DNA from: Microvirga mediterraneensis
GTDB taxonomy: Bacteria; Pseudomonadota; Alphaproteobacteria; Rhizobiales; Beijerinckiaceae
DNA length: 64,000 nucleotides
Assembly: GCF_013520865.1 (NCBI RefSeq)
Contig: NZ_JACDXJ010000001.1
Span: forward strand, 744,001-808,000
Reading direction: 5' to 3'
How positions within the stretch are numbered: position 1 is the stretch's first letter; each line of letters starts with the position of its first letter. The notes beneath the pieces are model-generated. The model had not been told where the DNA came from, ran no database searches, and saw nothing but the letters and a program-made list of their open reading frames with translations. The translations under genes were made by a program, and so were the position numbers. This document shows positions 1 through 8,542 of this stretch, piece after piece.

Positions 1-736
1 CGGCGCCGAGCACGTTTTCCTCGCGCAGGGCCGCCAGAGCGCTGTCCGCGTCCGAGGTGCCGTAGAGGCTCTGCAGTTCGTGGATGTTGGCGAAGAGGAT
101 GTCGAGGCTGCCGTCGCGCATGAGGCCCAGGAACTCGTCGCGGTAGCGGTCGACGCAGAAGGCGTCGGACAGGGTGAGGGCCACCTTGTTGCCGGCCTCG
201 TGGGCGATCTTCACCGCCTTGCGGAAGGCCTCCTTGGCGGCCGGCGGATCCCAGAGATAGCCTTCGAGATAGACGATGCTCGAGGCGCGCACCGTGTCCG
301 GGTTCACGTCGTCGGGCGTGAGGTTCTGGCAGGCGCCCAGATAGGTGTTCATGGTGCGCTCGCCATCCGGCGTCACCAGGATGAAGCTGCGCGCCGTAGC
401 GGGACCGTCCTCGGCGGGCTTCACGTCGTAATGGACGTCGATGGCCCTGAGGTCGTGGGCGAAGAGCTTGCCCGTCTCGTCGTTCTTCACCTTGCCGATG
501 AAGCCGGCCTTCACCCCGAGGGAGGCTGCGCCCGCGGCCGTGTTGGCTCCCGAGCCGCCCGACACGATCACCGCCGGGCCCATGTCGCCGTAGAGCTCCT
601 CGGCGCGGGCCTCGTCGATGAGCTGCATGGCGCCCTTATGCACCTTCTTGTGGAGCAGGAACGCCTCGTCCGTATGGGCGAGCACGTCAACGATGGCGTT
701 GCCGAGGGTGAGGACGTCGATGCGGGTCTGGGACAT
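1..736 (-). CDS. Adenosine kinase-like PfkB sugar kinase (3' end cut off by window)
   Basis: This is a PfkB/ribokinase-family kinase, closest in look to bacterial adenosine kinases, which phosphorylate adenosine or a related sugar/nucleoside with ATP in the cytoplasm. Starting from the ATG at 734-736, the translation opens with MSQTRIDVLTLGNAIVDV and soon shows the PfkB glycine-rich substrate motif GGSGANTAAG, followed by GKVKNDETGKLF. About 245 residues are visible; the C-terminal part with the catalytic Asp and ATP-binding motif lies outside the window, so activity cannot be judged. It is the last visible gene of a leftward block that also contains the XRE regulator and smr. A different PfkB substrate cannot be excluded. 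Confidence 0.85.
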   Translation of the reverse strand, partial: MSQTRIDVLTLGNAIVDVLAHTDEAFLLHKKVHKGAMQLIDEARAEELYGDMGPAVIVSGGSGANTAAGAASLGVKAGFIGKVKNDETGKLFAHDLRAIDVHYDVKPAEDGPATARSFILVTPDGERTMNTYLGACQNLTPDDVNPDTVRASSIVYLEGYLWDPPAAKEAFRKAVKIAHEAGNKVALTLSDAFCVDRYRDEFLGLMRDGSLDILFANIHELQSLYGTSDADSALAALREENVLGA

Positions 737-807
737 GAGCCACCGGGGTTATGAAATGACGGGGCGCTTTCGCATCCACCGCTCCGGCGGTCAAGGCTCG
801 GGTCTTC

Positions 808-1215
808 TCAGACAGTATCCTGCACCGCCTGGATGGGCACGGGCGAACGCCTCTCGCGGGTCTGGGCCCTGTCGAGAACCGCCAGCATGTCCTCGAGCTC
901 GCTCTCGGAGAGAGACCGGATCTCGCGGGCGAGGCGGTTGGCCAGCAGCGTCGCCTTCGGGTCCCCGCCTGCCGTGTCGATCTTCACCTTCGGGTCGGAG
1001 AGATCGGCGAGGCGCGTCAGCTCGTCGGCCTCGTCCCAGATGATGTGGAAATACTGCAGGACGCCCTGGATGAGCGCCCAGGTGGGCTTGCCGCGCTCGC
1101 CGCGCTCCAGGGCCGAGAGATAGGCGCTCGACACGCCGAGATGGGACGCCATGTCCTTCAACATCCGCCCGCGCTCCCGGCGCAGCTGCCGAACCCGTTC
1201 ACCGAAGGGAGTCAT
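808..1215 (-). CDS. XRE-family helix-turn-helix regulator
   Basis: A 135-residue DNA-binding regulator. Residues 3-60 form an XRE/Cro-C1 helix-turn-helix (FGERVRQLRRERGRMLKDMA, then SSAYLSALERGERGKP). The rest is a short alpha-helical tail with no recognised ligand domain, ending in a conserved-looking segment (SESELEDMLAVL). I chose the ATG at 1213-1215 because an AGGA ribosome-binding sequence sits seven bases upstream and because it lies just past the smr stop; the longer frame to 1263 would overlap smr. It follows smr in the same direction and is probably co-transcribed with it. The target genes are unknown. Confidence 0.8.
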   Translation of the reverse strand: MTPFGERVRQLRRERGRMLKDMASHLGVSSAYLSALERGERGKPTWALIQGVLQYFHIIWDEADELTRLADLSDPKVKIDTAGGDPKATLLANRLAREIRSLSESELEDMLAVLDRAQTRERRSPVPIQAVQDTV

Positions 1216-1219
1216 GTCG

Positions 1220-1789
1220 CTATCCTGTGCCCCGCCGCCGGCGGAGCCTGACATAGAGTGCACCGGATCCGCCGTGCTGGGGAGAGGCCTCCTCGAAGCC
1301 GATCACCACATGGCGCAGGTCGGGCAGGCGAAGCCAGTGGGGAACCATGCGGCGCAGCACCCCCCGTTCGTCGAACAGGCCGCCGGCAACGGCCGCCCCA
1401 CCCTTGCCGGTGATGACGAGGACGAGTCCGTAGCCGGAGCCCTGCGCCCGGTGCAGGAACCGCAAAAGGGCGAAATGCGCCTCTTCCTGGCGCATCCCGT
1501 GCAGGTCGATGACACTGTCCACCTCCTTGCGGCCCCGGCGCAGGGCCTGAAGGGTCTTGCGCTCCACCGGAGCCAGCGGGGGCAGGGCGGGTTTCGCCGG
1601 GGGCGGGAGCGGAGGCAGCACGGGCACGGCGGCCGCGGCCTGCGGTGCGGAGGCCGTGGCGGGTTTGTCCTCGGGTTCCGGCTCGACCGGGAGGCGCTTG
1701 CCTTTCATGGGCTTCACATGCCTGGCCACGTGAGACCAGAGCCGCTTCTCCTCGGAGCTGAGCTGGCGGGTGCGGCTTCGCTTGGGCAT
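1220..1789 (-). CDS. Smr-domain protein (MutS2-type endonuclease domain)
   Basis: A 189-residue stand-alone Smr-domain protein. Smr domains are nicking endonuclease or nucleic-acid-binding folds related to the C-terminus of MutS2. The N-terminal third (residues 1-30, with LSSEEKRLWSHV) resembles the start of alphaproteobacterial Smr proteins; residues 40-80 are a proline/alanine-rich linker; the Smr domain follows, with the DLHG motif (VIDLHGMRQEEA), the GKG motif (ITGKGG) and a C-terminal ALYVRLRRRR. The ATG at 1787-1789 lies inside the 3' end of mltA, giving a 76-base overlap in another frame. A later ATG at 1708 would avoid the overlap but would remove the conserved N-terminus, so I prefer the earlier one. 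Biological role unknown. Confidence 0.85.
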   Translation of the reverse strand: MPKRSRTRQLSSEEKRLWSHVARHVKPMKGKRLPVEPEPEDKPATASAPQAAAAVPVLPPLPPPAKPALPPLAPVERKTLQALRRGRKEVDSVIDLHGMRQEEAHFALLRFLHRAQGSGYGLVLVITGKGGAAVAGGLFDERGVLRRMVPHWLRLPDLRHVVIGFEEASPQHGGSGALYVRLRRRRGTG

Positions 1790-2955
1790 GAACGGGGGTT
1801 GGGCTGCAGGACCACGAACCGCACGGCATGACGGAGCAGGCCGGCGCGCCGTCCCGCCTCCTCGCCGCTGCCGAAGAAGAAATCGCCCCGCGCCGGGCCG
1901 ACGATGGCCGAGCCCGTGTCCTGGGAGATCATCAGCCGCCGCAGGGGCTCGGCCGTGTCGAGGGTGAGTGGCAATTGCCCGTCGAGCCAGACGGGAAGGC
2001 CATAGGCCCACAGGGATCGATCCACAGCGAGGCTCCGGCCGGGCACGAGCGGGGTGCCGGCGCCTCCGATGGGGCCGTCCTCGGGCGCGAGCTCGCCCGC
2101 CTCACGGAAGAAGATATAGGACTGGTTCTGCCGCATCAGAGCCTTGGCCGATTCCGGGTGGCTCTTGAGCCAGCCCATGAGCTTGTCCAGCGTCATGGTC
2201 TCCAGATCCATCTCGCCCCGCTGCACCAGAAGGCGGCCGATGGACGTGTAGGGCCGGCCATTGCGCCCGGCATAGGCCACGCGCATCACCGAGCCGTCGT
2301 CGAGGCGGATGCGGGCCGAGCCCTGCACATGGATGATGAAGGCCTCGCCCGGCTCGCGCAGATAGACGATGGGGCGGGCGAGCGTTCCTAAGGCTCCGTT
2401 CTCGATGGCGGCACGGTCGGGATAAGGCTCGTAGCCGCCCCGGGTGCGCCGGGCCGCCTGGAGGCCCTTGTCGAGGCCGGGCAGGGTTTCGCCCTGTGGG
2501 ATCGTGACGAGGTCGTCGGGCCGGTCGAGCAGGGGGACCCGATAGGTCGCGTCAGGCCTGCGCGAGCCCCGGAATTCGGGCTCGTAATAGCCCGTGAGGA
2601 AGCCGCCGCCGGACAGGGGCGTAACGGCGAGGGGCTGAAAACGGGTTTCGAAGAAGCGCCTCGCCTCGGCCCGGCCGAGACCGGGCGTCTTCAGGGCCTC
2701 GCGGCAGACGGCCAGGAGGTCCGCTTGCGGTGCCTGGGCCGGGCGAAGGGCGGCGGCACTGGCCTCGAGAGGCCGGCAGGAGCGCAGGAAGGCCTGGAAG
2801 GCGGCGGCGTGATCGTCCGCCTCCCAGCCGGCGAGATCCTGGAAGGACAGGGGCTCGAGCCGCGCCTGATCCGCCAGCGCCGAGGCCGAGCCAGTGGACA
2901 TGGTCAGCGTCCAGACGAGAGAGCAAGCGAGGAGGGCCCGCCCGGCATGCCTCAT
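1714..2955 (-). CDS. mltA: Membrane-bound lytic murein transglycosylase A
   Basis: MltA cleaves peptidoglycan glycan strands, forming 1,6-anhydro-muramic ends, in the periplasm. The 413-residue product begins with a signal peptide (MRHAGRALLACSLVWTLTMS). It contains the MltA barrel (GGGFLTGYYEPEFRGS) and a C-terminal 3D domain (LMISQDTGSAIVGPARGDFF, FGSGEEAGRRAG) carrying conserved catalytic-type Asp residues. There is no clear lipobox, so the protein is probably soluble in the periplasm. Its ATG overlaps the stop of the upstream Tim44-like gene (ATGA), so the two are translationally coupled. After the usual family end (RFVVLQPNP) the frame continues for about 25 low-complexity residues that overlap the start of smr. 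Confidence 0.93.
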   Translation of the reverse strand: MRHAGRALLACSLVWTLTMSTGSASALADQARLEPLSFQDLAGWEADDHAAAFQAFLRSCRPLEASAAALRPAQAPQADLLAVCREALKTPGLGRAEARRFFETRFQPLAVTPLSGGGFLTGYYEPEFRGSRRPDATYRVPLLDRPDDLVTIPQGETLPGLDKGLQAARRTRGGYEPYPDRAAIENGALGTLARPIVYLREPGEAFIIHVQGSARIRLDDGSVMRVAYAGRNGRPYTSIGRLLVQRGEMDLETMTLDKLMGWLKSHPESAKALMRQNQSYIFFREAGELAPEDGPIGGAGTPLVPGRSLAVDRSLWAYGLPVWLDGQLPLTLDTAEPLRRLMISQDTGSAIVGPARGDFFFGSGEEAGRRAGLLRHAVRFVVLQPNPRSCPSEAAPASSAPRRSGSGLTWPGM

Positions 2956-3674
2956 TGCCCCGCTTCGGTCGCCACAAGCTGCCAGTTGGGATCGCGGCTG
3001 CCGAGGGTGCGCGCGAAGGTCCACACGTCGGTGACGTCGGCCACGGTCTCCGGGCTGCCGTCGACCACGGTGCCGGAGGCGTCACGGGTGGCCGTGATGA
3101 GCTTGGAGAGGAAGCGCACGACGATCTGGGCCGTCTTGCCCTGAAGCTCGGCGCCCGCCATCTCGGCCTTGTCGATGGACACGAAGGTGGTCTCCACCGT
3201 CTCACCGCGGCGCTCGCGCTCGGTGATCGCCCGCTCGAAGCCTTCATAGACGTCGCGGGAGAGAAGATCCTTGAGAATCTTGCGGTCGCCCTGGGCGAAG
3301 GCGGTCACGATCATTTCATAGGCCGACTTGGCGCCCTCCAGGAACTCGGCCGCGTCGAAGCCAGGCTCCGCGCGGGCAATGCCGTCGAGGGCCTGGGCCG
3401 TGGGCGTGCCGGGCTCGGCGATGCCTTTCCAGCGCTCGGCCGGGGGGATTTCGGACGCGGGACGGGTACCGTTGGCGCCGGGCAGGCGCACCACATTGTG
3501 ATCGGGCTCGGCCGGCGCATTGCCTGGACGCAAGGGGGCATCCCGACGCGACATCGGGTCGAAGGGCGGTTGCTCGTTGCCGGTCTTCTGCCCCAGGACG
3601 GAGCGCAGACGCCAGATCACGAAAACGGCGAGTACGATAAAAATGAGGGTCGTGATGTCGAAGGAATCCTGCAT
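2952..3674 (-). CDS. Tim44/TimA-like inner-membrane protein
   Basis: A 240-residue Tim44-domain protein. In alphaproteobacteria these proteins have one N-terminal membrane anchor and a C-terminal domain homologous to the mitochondrial import-motor subunit Tim44. Residues 4-25 (FDITTLIFIVLAVFVIWRL) form the membrane helix; residues 28-90 are a polar, proline-rich linker; residues 100-235 are the Tim44 domain (FLEGAKSAYEMIVTAFAQGD, then VTDVWTFARTLGSRDPNWQL). I chose the ATG at 3672-3674 because it puts the anchor at the N-terminus; the open frame upstream looks non-coding. It is followed by mltA with an ATGA overlap and faces secB across a 262-base gap, a widely conserved neighbourhood. A role in membrane-protein biogenesis is inferred. 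Confidence 0.88.
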   Translation of the reverse strand: MQDSFDITTLIFIVLAVFVIWRLRSVLGQKTGNEQPPFDPMSRRDAPLRPGNAPAEPDHNVVRLPGANGTRPASEIPPAERWKGIAEPGTPTAQALDGIARAEPGFDAAEFLEGAKSAYEMIVTAFAQGDRKILKDLLSRDVYEGFERAITERERRGETVETTFVSIDKAEMAGAELQGKTAQIVVRFLSKLITATRDASGTVVDGSPETVADVTDVWTFARTLGSRDPNWQLVATEAGQ

Positions 3675-3936
3675 CGTCGATCCGTTGTGAGCCTGCCCGG
3701 GCCCGGCTGTCGCCGGGCGTTGTGTGGAGGAGGCGAAGGTGTCATCCTTCGCATATGGGGTCTTGAGGTCGTAACATCCACCTCCGCCCCCGACAAGCGA
3801 ATGAGTCGGCTGAAATCTTGCTTCATGTCGGAGAAGCTGATAGCGCGAATATCCATGGCCCGAAGCGAGCCGGCGCTTTGCCTGACGACGTGTTTCGTCC
3901 GGGCCCGACAAGACACCCCTCAGGGAGCATGAACCC

Positions 3937-4419
3937 ATGGCCGAGAACCCGGCAAACAACGGAGCGCCCGCGCTCAACGCCCTTGCGCAGTACTGCAAGG
4001 ACTTTTCCTTCGAGAACCCCAACGCCCCCCGGTCCCTGCAGCAGCAGTCGGAAGGCCCGCAGATCAACCTGCAGGTCAACGTGAACGCCAAGCAGCTCGC
4101 GGATGCGGATTTTGAGGTCGACCTGACCCTCGAGGGCGATGCCAAGATCGGCGGCAAGGACGTATTGTTCGCCTTCGAGCTGACCTATTCGGGCGTGTTC
4201 CGGATTCAGAACATCCCGCAGGAGCAGCTGCACCCGGTGGTGATGATCGAGTGCCCGCGCCTGCTCTTCCCCTTCGCCCGCCAGATCGTGGCCGATGCGG
4301 TGCGCAACGGCGGCTTCCCGCCCCTCTACATCGACCCGATCGACTTCGTCGCCCTCTACCGCCAGCGCGCCGCCGAGGTGCAGGCCCAGCAGAATGGCGC
4401 CGGTCCGACGCTGTCGTAA
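3937..4419 (+). CDS. secB: Protein-export chaperone SecB
   Basis: SecB is a cytoplasmic tetrameric chaperone that keeps preproteins unfolded and hands them to SecA. The 160-residue product has the normal family length and the SecB fold segments ([26 protein letters not shown]; a central [17 protein letters not shown]; and [20 protein letters not shown] followed by [17 protein letters not shown]). It is a single-gene unit divergent from the Tim44-like gene and followed by a strong intrinsic terminator. The start ATG is preceded by the purine-rich sequence AGGGAG. Confidence 0.97.
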   Translation: MAENPANNGAPALNALAQYCKDFSFENPNAPRSLQQQSEGPQINLQVNVNAKQLADADFEVDLTLEGDAKIGGKDVLFAFELTYSGVFRIQNIPQEQLHPVVMIECPRLLFPFARQIVADAVRNGGFPPLYIDPIDFVALYRQRAAEVQAQQNGAGPTLS

Positions 4420-4446
4420 GCCTTAGAACCATCGACGGATTTCAGG

Positions 4447-4482
4447 ATCGGGCGAGGCGGCTTCCGTCTCGCCCGATTTTTT
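4447..4482 (+). terminator. Intrinsic terminator of secB
   Basis: A GC-rich stem (4447-4460 pairing with 4464-4477, one wobble pair) with a three-base loop is followed at once by six T residues. It lies 28 bases after the secB stop codon. Confidence 0.9.
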
Positions 4483-4552
4483 ATGCCCGGACGGAGATGT
4501 CGTGAGAACGGTCGACATCTCCCTCCGGGAGCCGTGGGAATGATGCCGAACC

Positions 4553-5272
4553 TTAAGAGGACGCCTCCGGCGTGGTCTCGCCGAGATATTCGCGCCAGAG
4601 GGCATTGGGCCCGAGCTGCTGGATGAAGGCCTCATGGGCCGCGCGCTCGGCCTCGGTCAGGCGCGGGATCAGGGTGCGGGGACGGGCGTCGCGCGCCGCA
4701 GCCTGACGGGAAGCGGCCGACCGTGAGGTGGGTTTGAGCGAGAGGTCGAAGCCGACCTGCCGGCCGCCGATCAGCTCGATATAGACCTCGGCCAGGATCT
4801 CCGCGTCGAGGAGCGCCCCGTGCTTGGTGCGCCTGGAATTGTCGATTCCGTAGCGCGAGCAGAGGGCATCGAGGTTGTTCGCCGCGCCCGGATGCTTGCG
4901 CCGGGCCATCGAGAGCGTGTCGATCACATCGGGCAGGTTGAACGGCGTGTGTCCGGTGCGGGCGAATTCCGCGTTGAGGAAGCCGATATCGAAGGCGGCG
5001 TTGTGGATGACGAGCCGCGCATCGCGGACGAACTCGGCGAATTCATCGGCGATGGCCGCGAAGACCGGCTTGTCCTTAAGGAACTCGTCGGAGAGTCCGT
5101 GGACCGCGAAGGCTCCCGGCGAGACCGGGCATTCGGGGTTGATGTAGACGTGATAGCTCTTGCCCGTGGGGATATGGTTGAGCAGCTCGACGCAGCCGAT
5201 TTCGATCACCCGGTCGCCGTTGGCATGATTCGTGCCGGTGGTCTCGGTATCGAGAACGATTTCACGCAACAT
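4553..5272 (-). CDS. dnaQ: DNA polymerase III epsilon subunit (3'-5' proofreading exonuclease)
   Basis: DnaQ is the editing exonuclease of the replicative polymerase. The 239-residue protein carries the DEDDh-family motifs: Exo I DTETTG at residues 8-13, Exo II HNAAFDIGFLN, and Exo III with the catalytic His and Asp (HGALLDAEILAEVY). After residue 180 comes a basic, alanine-rich linker and a conserved C-terminal helix (FIQQLGPNALWREYLG) that in the family helps bind the alpha subunit. It lies downstream of coaE, separated by 15 bases, in the leftward maf-aroE-coaE-dnaQ block typical of alphaproteobacteria. Confidence 0.96.
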   Translation of the reverse strand: MLREIVLDTETTGTNHANGDRVIEIGCVELLNHIPTGKSYHVYINPECPVSPGAFAVHGLSDEFLKDKPVFAAIADEFAEFVRDARLVIHNAAFDIGFLNAEFARTGHTPFNLPDVIDTLSMARRKHPGAANNLDALCSRYGIDNSRRTKHGALLDAEILAEVYIELIGGRQVGFDLSLKPTSRSAASRQAAARDARPRTLIPRLTEAERAAHEAFIQQLGPNALWREYLGETTPEASS

Positions 5273-5287
5273 TACGAAAACTCTTCA

Positions 5288-5893
5288 TCAAAAACTGCGA
5301 CGCCGACCGGGCCGACCGGCGAGGCAGGCGAGGATCGACCGCACCTGCGCCTCGGCGGAGGCGAAACCGCGGCTGGAATCGACCAGGAAATGGGCACGGG
5401 CCCGCTTGTCGGCATCCGGCATCTGCTTGGCCAGGATGACACGAAATTTCTCGTCCGTCATGCCGGGACGGGCCAGGACCCGGTCGCGCTGAACCGAAGC
5501 CGGCGCGGTGACCACCAGAACCGCGTCGCAGCGCGCCTCGCCGCCGGTCTCGAACAGAAGGGGGATATCCAGGACGGCGACCGGCGACAGGGCCGAAACC
5601 TTTTCGAGAAAAGCCTCCTCCTCGTCCCGCACCAGCGGATGCACGATGGCCTCAAGCTGCTTCATGCCCTCCGGATCGCCGAGAACCACCGCCCCCAGCT
5701 TCGCCCGGTCGACGGCCCCGTCCGCGACGGTACCGGGAAAGACCTTCTCGATCAGCGGCGCGGCGCGGCCGCGATAGAGCCTGTGCACGGTGGCGTCGGC
5801 ATCGTGAACCGGCACGCCGAGCCTGCGGAAGAGATCGGCGGTGGCCGATTTTCCCATGCCGATGGAGCCGGTGAGTCCGAGCACGAAGGTCAT
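5288..5893 (-). CDS. coaE: Dephospho-CoA kinase
   Basis: CoaE performs the last step of coenzyme A synthesis, phosphorylating the 3'-hydroxyl of dephospho-CoA with ATP. The 201-residue product starts with the P-loop [14 protein letters not shown] (Walker A), then [11 protein letters not shown] and the family motif [19 protein letters not shown] is the second diagnostic motif. The start at 5891-5893 overlaps the aroE stop as ATGA, so translation is coupled to aroE. The C-terminus is basic (GRPGRRRSF). Confidence 0.96.
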   Translation of the reverse strand: MTFVLGLTGSIGMGKSATADLFRRLGVPVHDADATVHRLYRGRAAPLIEKVFPGTVADGAVDRAKLGAVVLGDPEGMKQLEAIVHPLVRDEEEAFLEKVSALSPVAVLDIPLLFETGGEARCDAVLVVTAPASVQRDRVLARPGMTDEKFRVILAKQMPDADKRARAHFLVDSSRGFASAEAQVRSILACLAGRPGRRRSF

Positions 5894-6738
5894 CGATGCC
5901 CCTCGATATCGGCCAGGATCAGCGCCCGCAGCTCGGGCGTCACCTCCGGGGTGACGCCGAACCAGCGCCGGAAGCCGGGCACCGCCTGGTGCAGCAGCAT
6001 CCCCAACCCGTCGACGGTCCTCAGACCCCGAGCGGCCGCGGCCGCGAGGAGAGGGGTCTCCAGCGGAACGTAGACGATGTCCGCCACGGCCGCGTTCCCC
6101 GGCGCCCGGGACAGGTCGAGGTCGAGAGGCGGCTGACCCGCCATGCCGAGGGACGTGGTGTTGACGATGAATTGGGCATGCGGGATGACGCGCCCGAGGT
6201 CTTCCCACGCCGAGGTCTCAAGAGCCACGGAACTGCCGGGTCGCAGATCGCGGACAAGATCCTCGGCCTTCGACAAAGTGCGGTTCGTTACGAAAATCCG
6301 TTTCAGCGGCCGCTCCTGGAGCCCCGCCACCACGGCTCGGGCCGCCCCGCCGGCGCCGAGCACGAGGGCCGTATCCACATCCTGTTCCCAGCCTGTCCTC
6401 AAGGTAGCATCGAGATGGGCCATGAAGCCGGGCACATCCGTGTTGTCGCCCCAGAGCACGCCGTCCTCGATCCAGAGGGTGTTCACGGCGCCCACGCGCT
6501 CTGCCCGAGAGGTGCGGCGCTCGACGCCGAGGAAAGCCGCCTCCTTGTGCGGAAGGGTGACATTGCCGCCGGCGAAGCCCTGCGACGGAAAGCCCTTCAG
6601 GAATTCCCCGAAATCCACAGGCGCCACGTCGATGCGCTCGTAGGAGCCGTCGAGCCCGTATTGCTTCAGCCAATAGCCGTGGATCAGCGGCGACCGGGAA
6701 TGCTTGATCGGATGGCCGACGACGAAGGCCTTCGTCAT
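5890..6738 (-). CDS. aroE: Shikimate dehydrogenase (NADP+)
   Basis: AroE reduces 3-dehydroshikimate to shikimate in the chorismate pathway. The 282-residue protein shows the substrate-binding start [18 protein letters not shown], the catalytic Lys/Asn motif [13 protein letters not shown], the conserved Asp in [10 protein letters not shown], and the nucleotide-binding loop [12 protein letters not shown]. The C-terminal [14 protein letters not shown] is also typical. It lies between maf (12 bases upstream) and coaE (ATGA overlap), so these genes form one leftward operon. Confidence 0.96.
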   Translation of the reverse strand: MTKAFVVGHPIKHSRSPLIHGYWLKQYGLDGSYERIDVAPVDFGEFLKGFPSQGFAGGNVTLPHKEAAFLGVERRTSRAERVGAVNTLWIEDGVLWGDNTDVPGFMAHLDATLRTGWEQDVDTALVLGAGGAARAVVAGLQERPLKRIFVTNRTLSKAEDLVRDLRPGSSVALETSAWEDLGRVIPHAQFIVNTTSLGMAGQPPLDLDLSRAPGNAAVADIVYVPLETPLLAAAAARGLRTVDGLGMLLHQAVPGFRRWFGVTPEVTPELRALILADIEGHR

Positions 6739-6750
6739 GACATGAGGTCC

Positions 6751-7368
6751 TTAAAGGGCGAGGCTGCCGAGGCGGCGCAGGGAGGCGAGGAGCGAAAGGA
6801 GAGGGAGGCCCAGGATCGTGGAATGGTCTCCCTCGACCGTCTCGAAGAGATGAATGCCGAACCCTTCGAGCTGGTAAACACCGACGCTTTTGAGCACGTC
6901 CGGTCCGGCCAAGTCGAGATAGAGATCGATCGCCTGCTCGGTCAGGGGCCGCATGGTGAGATGGGCGCTCGCGGCAAAACGCTCGACGACCTGCCCGCCG
7001 ATTGCGATGGCTCCGGCCGAATGCAGGACATGACGACGGCCCGACAAGGCCATCAGATGAGCCTTGGCCGCATCGCGACTCGTGGGCTTGTGGAACACCG
7101 CGCCGTCGCATGCGAGAACCTGATCGGCCCCGAGCACGACCCGCTCCGGATGGCGGCGGCTGACGGCGAGCGCTTTTTCCTCCGCGAGGCGCCCGGCGAG
7201 CGACGGCGGATCGAGCGCCTCATGGGCGGCGGCGTCCTCGACGGCCCGCTCGTCGATGCTGGAATTCTGCGTCTCGACGGGAAGCCCCGCGCTCACGAGC
7301 AAGGCAAGCCTCGTCGCGCTGGTTGAGGCGAGGAGGAGTTTTTCGGCATGGGTCCAGAGCACCGGCAT
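6751..7368 (-). CDS. maf: Maf-family nucleotide pyrophosphatase
   Basis: Maf proteins hydrolyse non-canonical or modified nucleoside triphosphates such as dTTP/UTP or 7-methyl-GTP. The 205-residue product carries LLLASTSATRLALLVSAGLP, the SIDERAVED segment, the catalytic ALAVSRRHPERVVLGADQVL and the C-terminal KSVGVYQLEGFG followed by STILGLPLLSLL. The start ATG at 7366-7368 sits four bases past the ppsR stop; the frame upstream is not needed. Residues that fix substrate choice cannot be assigned confidently by eye, so the precise subfamily is left open. Confidence 0.92.
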   Translation of the reverse strand: MPVLWTHAEKLLLASTSATRLALLVSAGLPVETQNSSIDERAVEDAAAHEALDPPSLAGRLAEEKALAVSRRHPERVVLGADQVLACDGAVFHKPTSRDAAKAHLMALSGRRHVLHSAGAIAIGGQVVERFAASAHLTMRPLTEQAIDLYLDLAGPDVLKSVGVYQLEGFGIHLFETVEGDHSTILGLPLLSLLASLRRLGSLAL

Positions 7369-7372
7369 GAAT

Positions 7373-8203
7373 CTATTCCGCGATGAAGCGCAGGCGATGG
7401 TCGCGATAATGGTCAATGATCGCCGCGGCCGTCTCCTCGATGGAGCGCCGGGTCACGTCGATGACCGGCCAGCCGTTGCGCGCGAACAGCCGCCGCGAGG
7501 CCGCCAGTTCCTCGGCCACGGCGTCGCGGTCCACATAGGAGGTATCGTCGTCGGCGTTGAGGCTCAGCAGCCGGTTCTGCCGGATCTGCACGATCCGCTC
7601 GGGCGTCGCCACTAGGCCGACGATCAGCGCTTTCCGGGCGGTTTCGAGAACCGACGGCGGCGGCACGCCGGGCACGAGCGGAATGTTGGCCGTCTTCAGG
7701 CCGCGATTGGCGAGGTAGACGGCCGTCGGCGTCTTCGAGGTGCGGCTCACGCCCACCAGGATCACATCGGCGTCGTCGAGATCGTGCGGCAGGTGCCCGT
7801 CGTCATGGAGGAGGGTGAAGTTCATCGCGTCGATGCGCTTGAAATATTCCGCGTTCAGCATGTGCTGCGCGCCGGGCCGGGCCGTCGAATGGGTGCCGAG
7901 ATAGGAGGAGAGCAGGGCGTGGACCGGCTCCAGCACGGAAAGGTGCGGGGAGCCCGTGTTGCGGCAGACCTCCTCGAGCCGGTGAGCCAGATCCTGCTCC
8001 ACCAGGGTATAGAGCACGATGCCCGGCGCGGTCTCGATCTCGCTGATCACGCGCTCCAGCTGCGTGTTGGAGCGCACGAGGGGATAGACATGCTCGATGG
8101 CGGCGACGCCCTCATATTGCGCCACCACCGCGCGGGCGACGGTGATCAGCGTTTCGCCGGTCGAATCCGAGACGAGATGGAGATGAAAATAGCTGCGTCC
8201 CAC
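7373..8203 (-). CDS. ppsR: Pyruvate, water dikinase / PPDK regulatory protein (DUF299, RP001 family)
   Basis: DUF299 proteins are bifunctional kinase/pyrophosphorylases that switch phosphoenolpyruvate synthetase or pyruvate phosphate dikinase off and on by threonine phosphorylation. The 276-residue protein starts with [14 protein letters not shown] and has the phosphate-binding loop [18 protein letters not shown]. The start is a GTG at 8201-8203 with a GGAG-type site upstream; no in-frame ATG fits. This is the family of the RP001 gene that flanks hemE across the origin in Caulobacter and Rickettsia. It is transcribed away from the putative oriC and is followed closely by maf. Confidence 0.94.
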   Translation of the reverse strand: MGRSYFHLHLVSDSTGETLITVARAVVAQYEGVAAIEHVYPLVRSNTQLERVISEIETAPGIVLYTLVEQDLAHRLEEVCRNTGSPHLSVLEPVHALLSSYLGTHSTARPGAQHMLNAEYFKRIDAMNFTLLHDDGHLPHDLDDADVILVGVSRTSKTPTAVYLANRGLKTANIPLVPGVPPPSVLETARKALIVGLVATPERIVQIRQNRLLSLNADDDTSYVDRDAVAEELAASRRLFARNGWPVIDVTRRSIEETAAAIIDHYRDHRLRFIAE

Positions 8204-8236
8204 GGCGGATGCTCTCCAGGCAAAGGAGTCGATCAG

Positions 8237-8245
8237 TGTGGATAA
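8237..8245 (-). promoter_or_regulatory. DnaA box (perfect consensus)
   Basis: The + strand reads TGTGGATAA, so the minus strand reads TTATCCACA, the consensus high-affinity DnaA-binding nonamer. It lies 34 bases from the ppsR start, at the left edge of the putative origin. Only one perfect copy is present. Confidence 0.8.
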
Positions 8246-8398
8246 AACGCTCTCATCCGGAGGTCCAGCCGAGGGGCCTGTGGGTTTCGCCTCGATCCAT
8301 CAACAGGGCTCGTCATTGTGCGAGTCCGAAAGAGCCGATTTGGGAGAATCCGGCACGAATCAGCGCCAAGAATTCGATTCATATCTGGTTAATCTTCG

Positions 8399-8413
8399 TT
8401 AACGGGCTGTTAA
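8399..8413 (+). promoter_or_regulatory. CtrA-type half-site pair in oriC (TTAA-N7-TTAA)
   Basis: TTAA, seven bases, TTAA. The second half is followed by G rather than the consensus C. A further TTAA six bases upstream (8389-8392) and one at 8417-8420 make a TTAA cluster. In Caulobacter, CtrA binds such sites in the origin to block initiation. Confidence 0.5.
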
Positions 8414-8457
8414 GCTTTAAGAATCCGGAAAGGATTGTGACACCCTCGCCCCATCCG

Positions 8458-8473
8458 TTAATGACCCGTTAAC
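8458..8473 (+). promoter_or_regulatory. CtrA-type site in oriC (TTAA-N7-TTAAC)
   Basis: An exact match to the CtrA consensus TTAA-N7-TTAAC, placed between the GANTC-rich part and the AT-rich part of the putative origin, about 110 bases upstream of the hemE start codon. It could repress initiation, hemE transcription, or both. Confidence 0.6.
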
Positions 8474-8542
8474 GGCACGGGCCGTGTGGACCGCTTGTGG
8501 ACGGGCTTGCGGCTTTGCGATTCACGGCCCAAGAGAAACATC

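Noticed and set aside
2730..3932. 400-codon frame on the + strand across mltA and the Tim44-like gene
   Set aside because: It crosses two well-supported minus-strand genes and their junction; composition is shadow-like.
8272..8284. TGTGGGTTT as another DnaA box near 8279
   Set aside because: Too many mismatches to the nonamer consensus to call.
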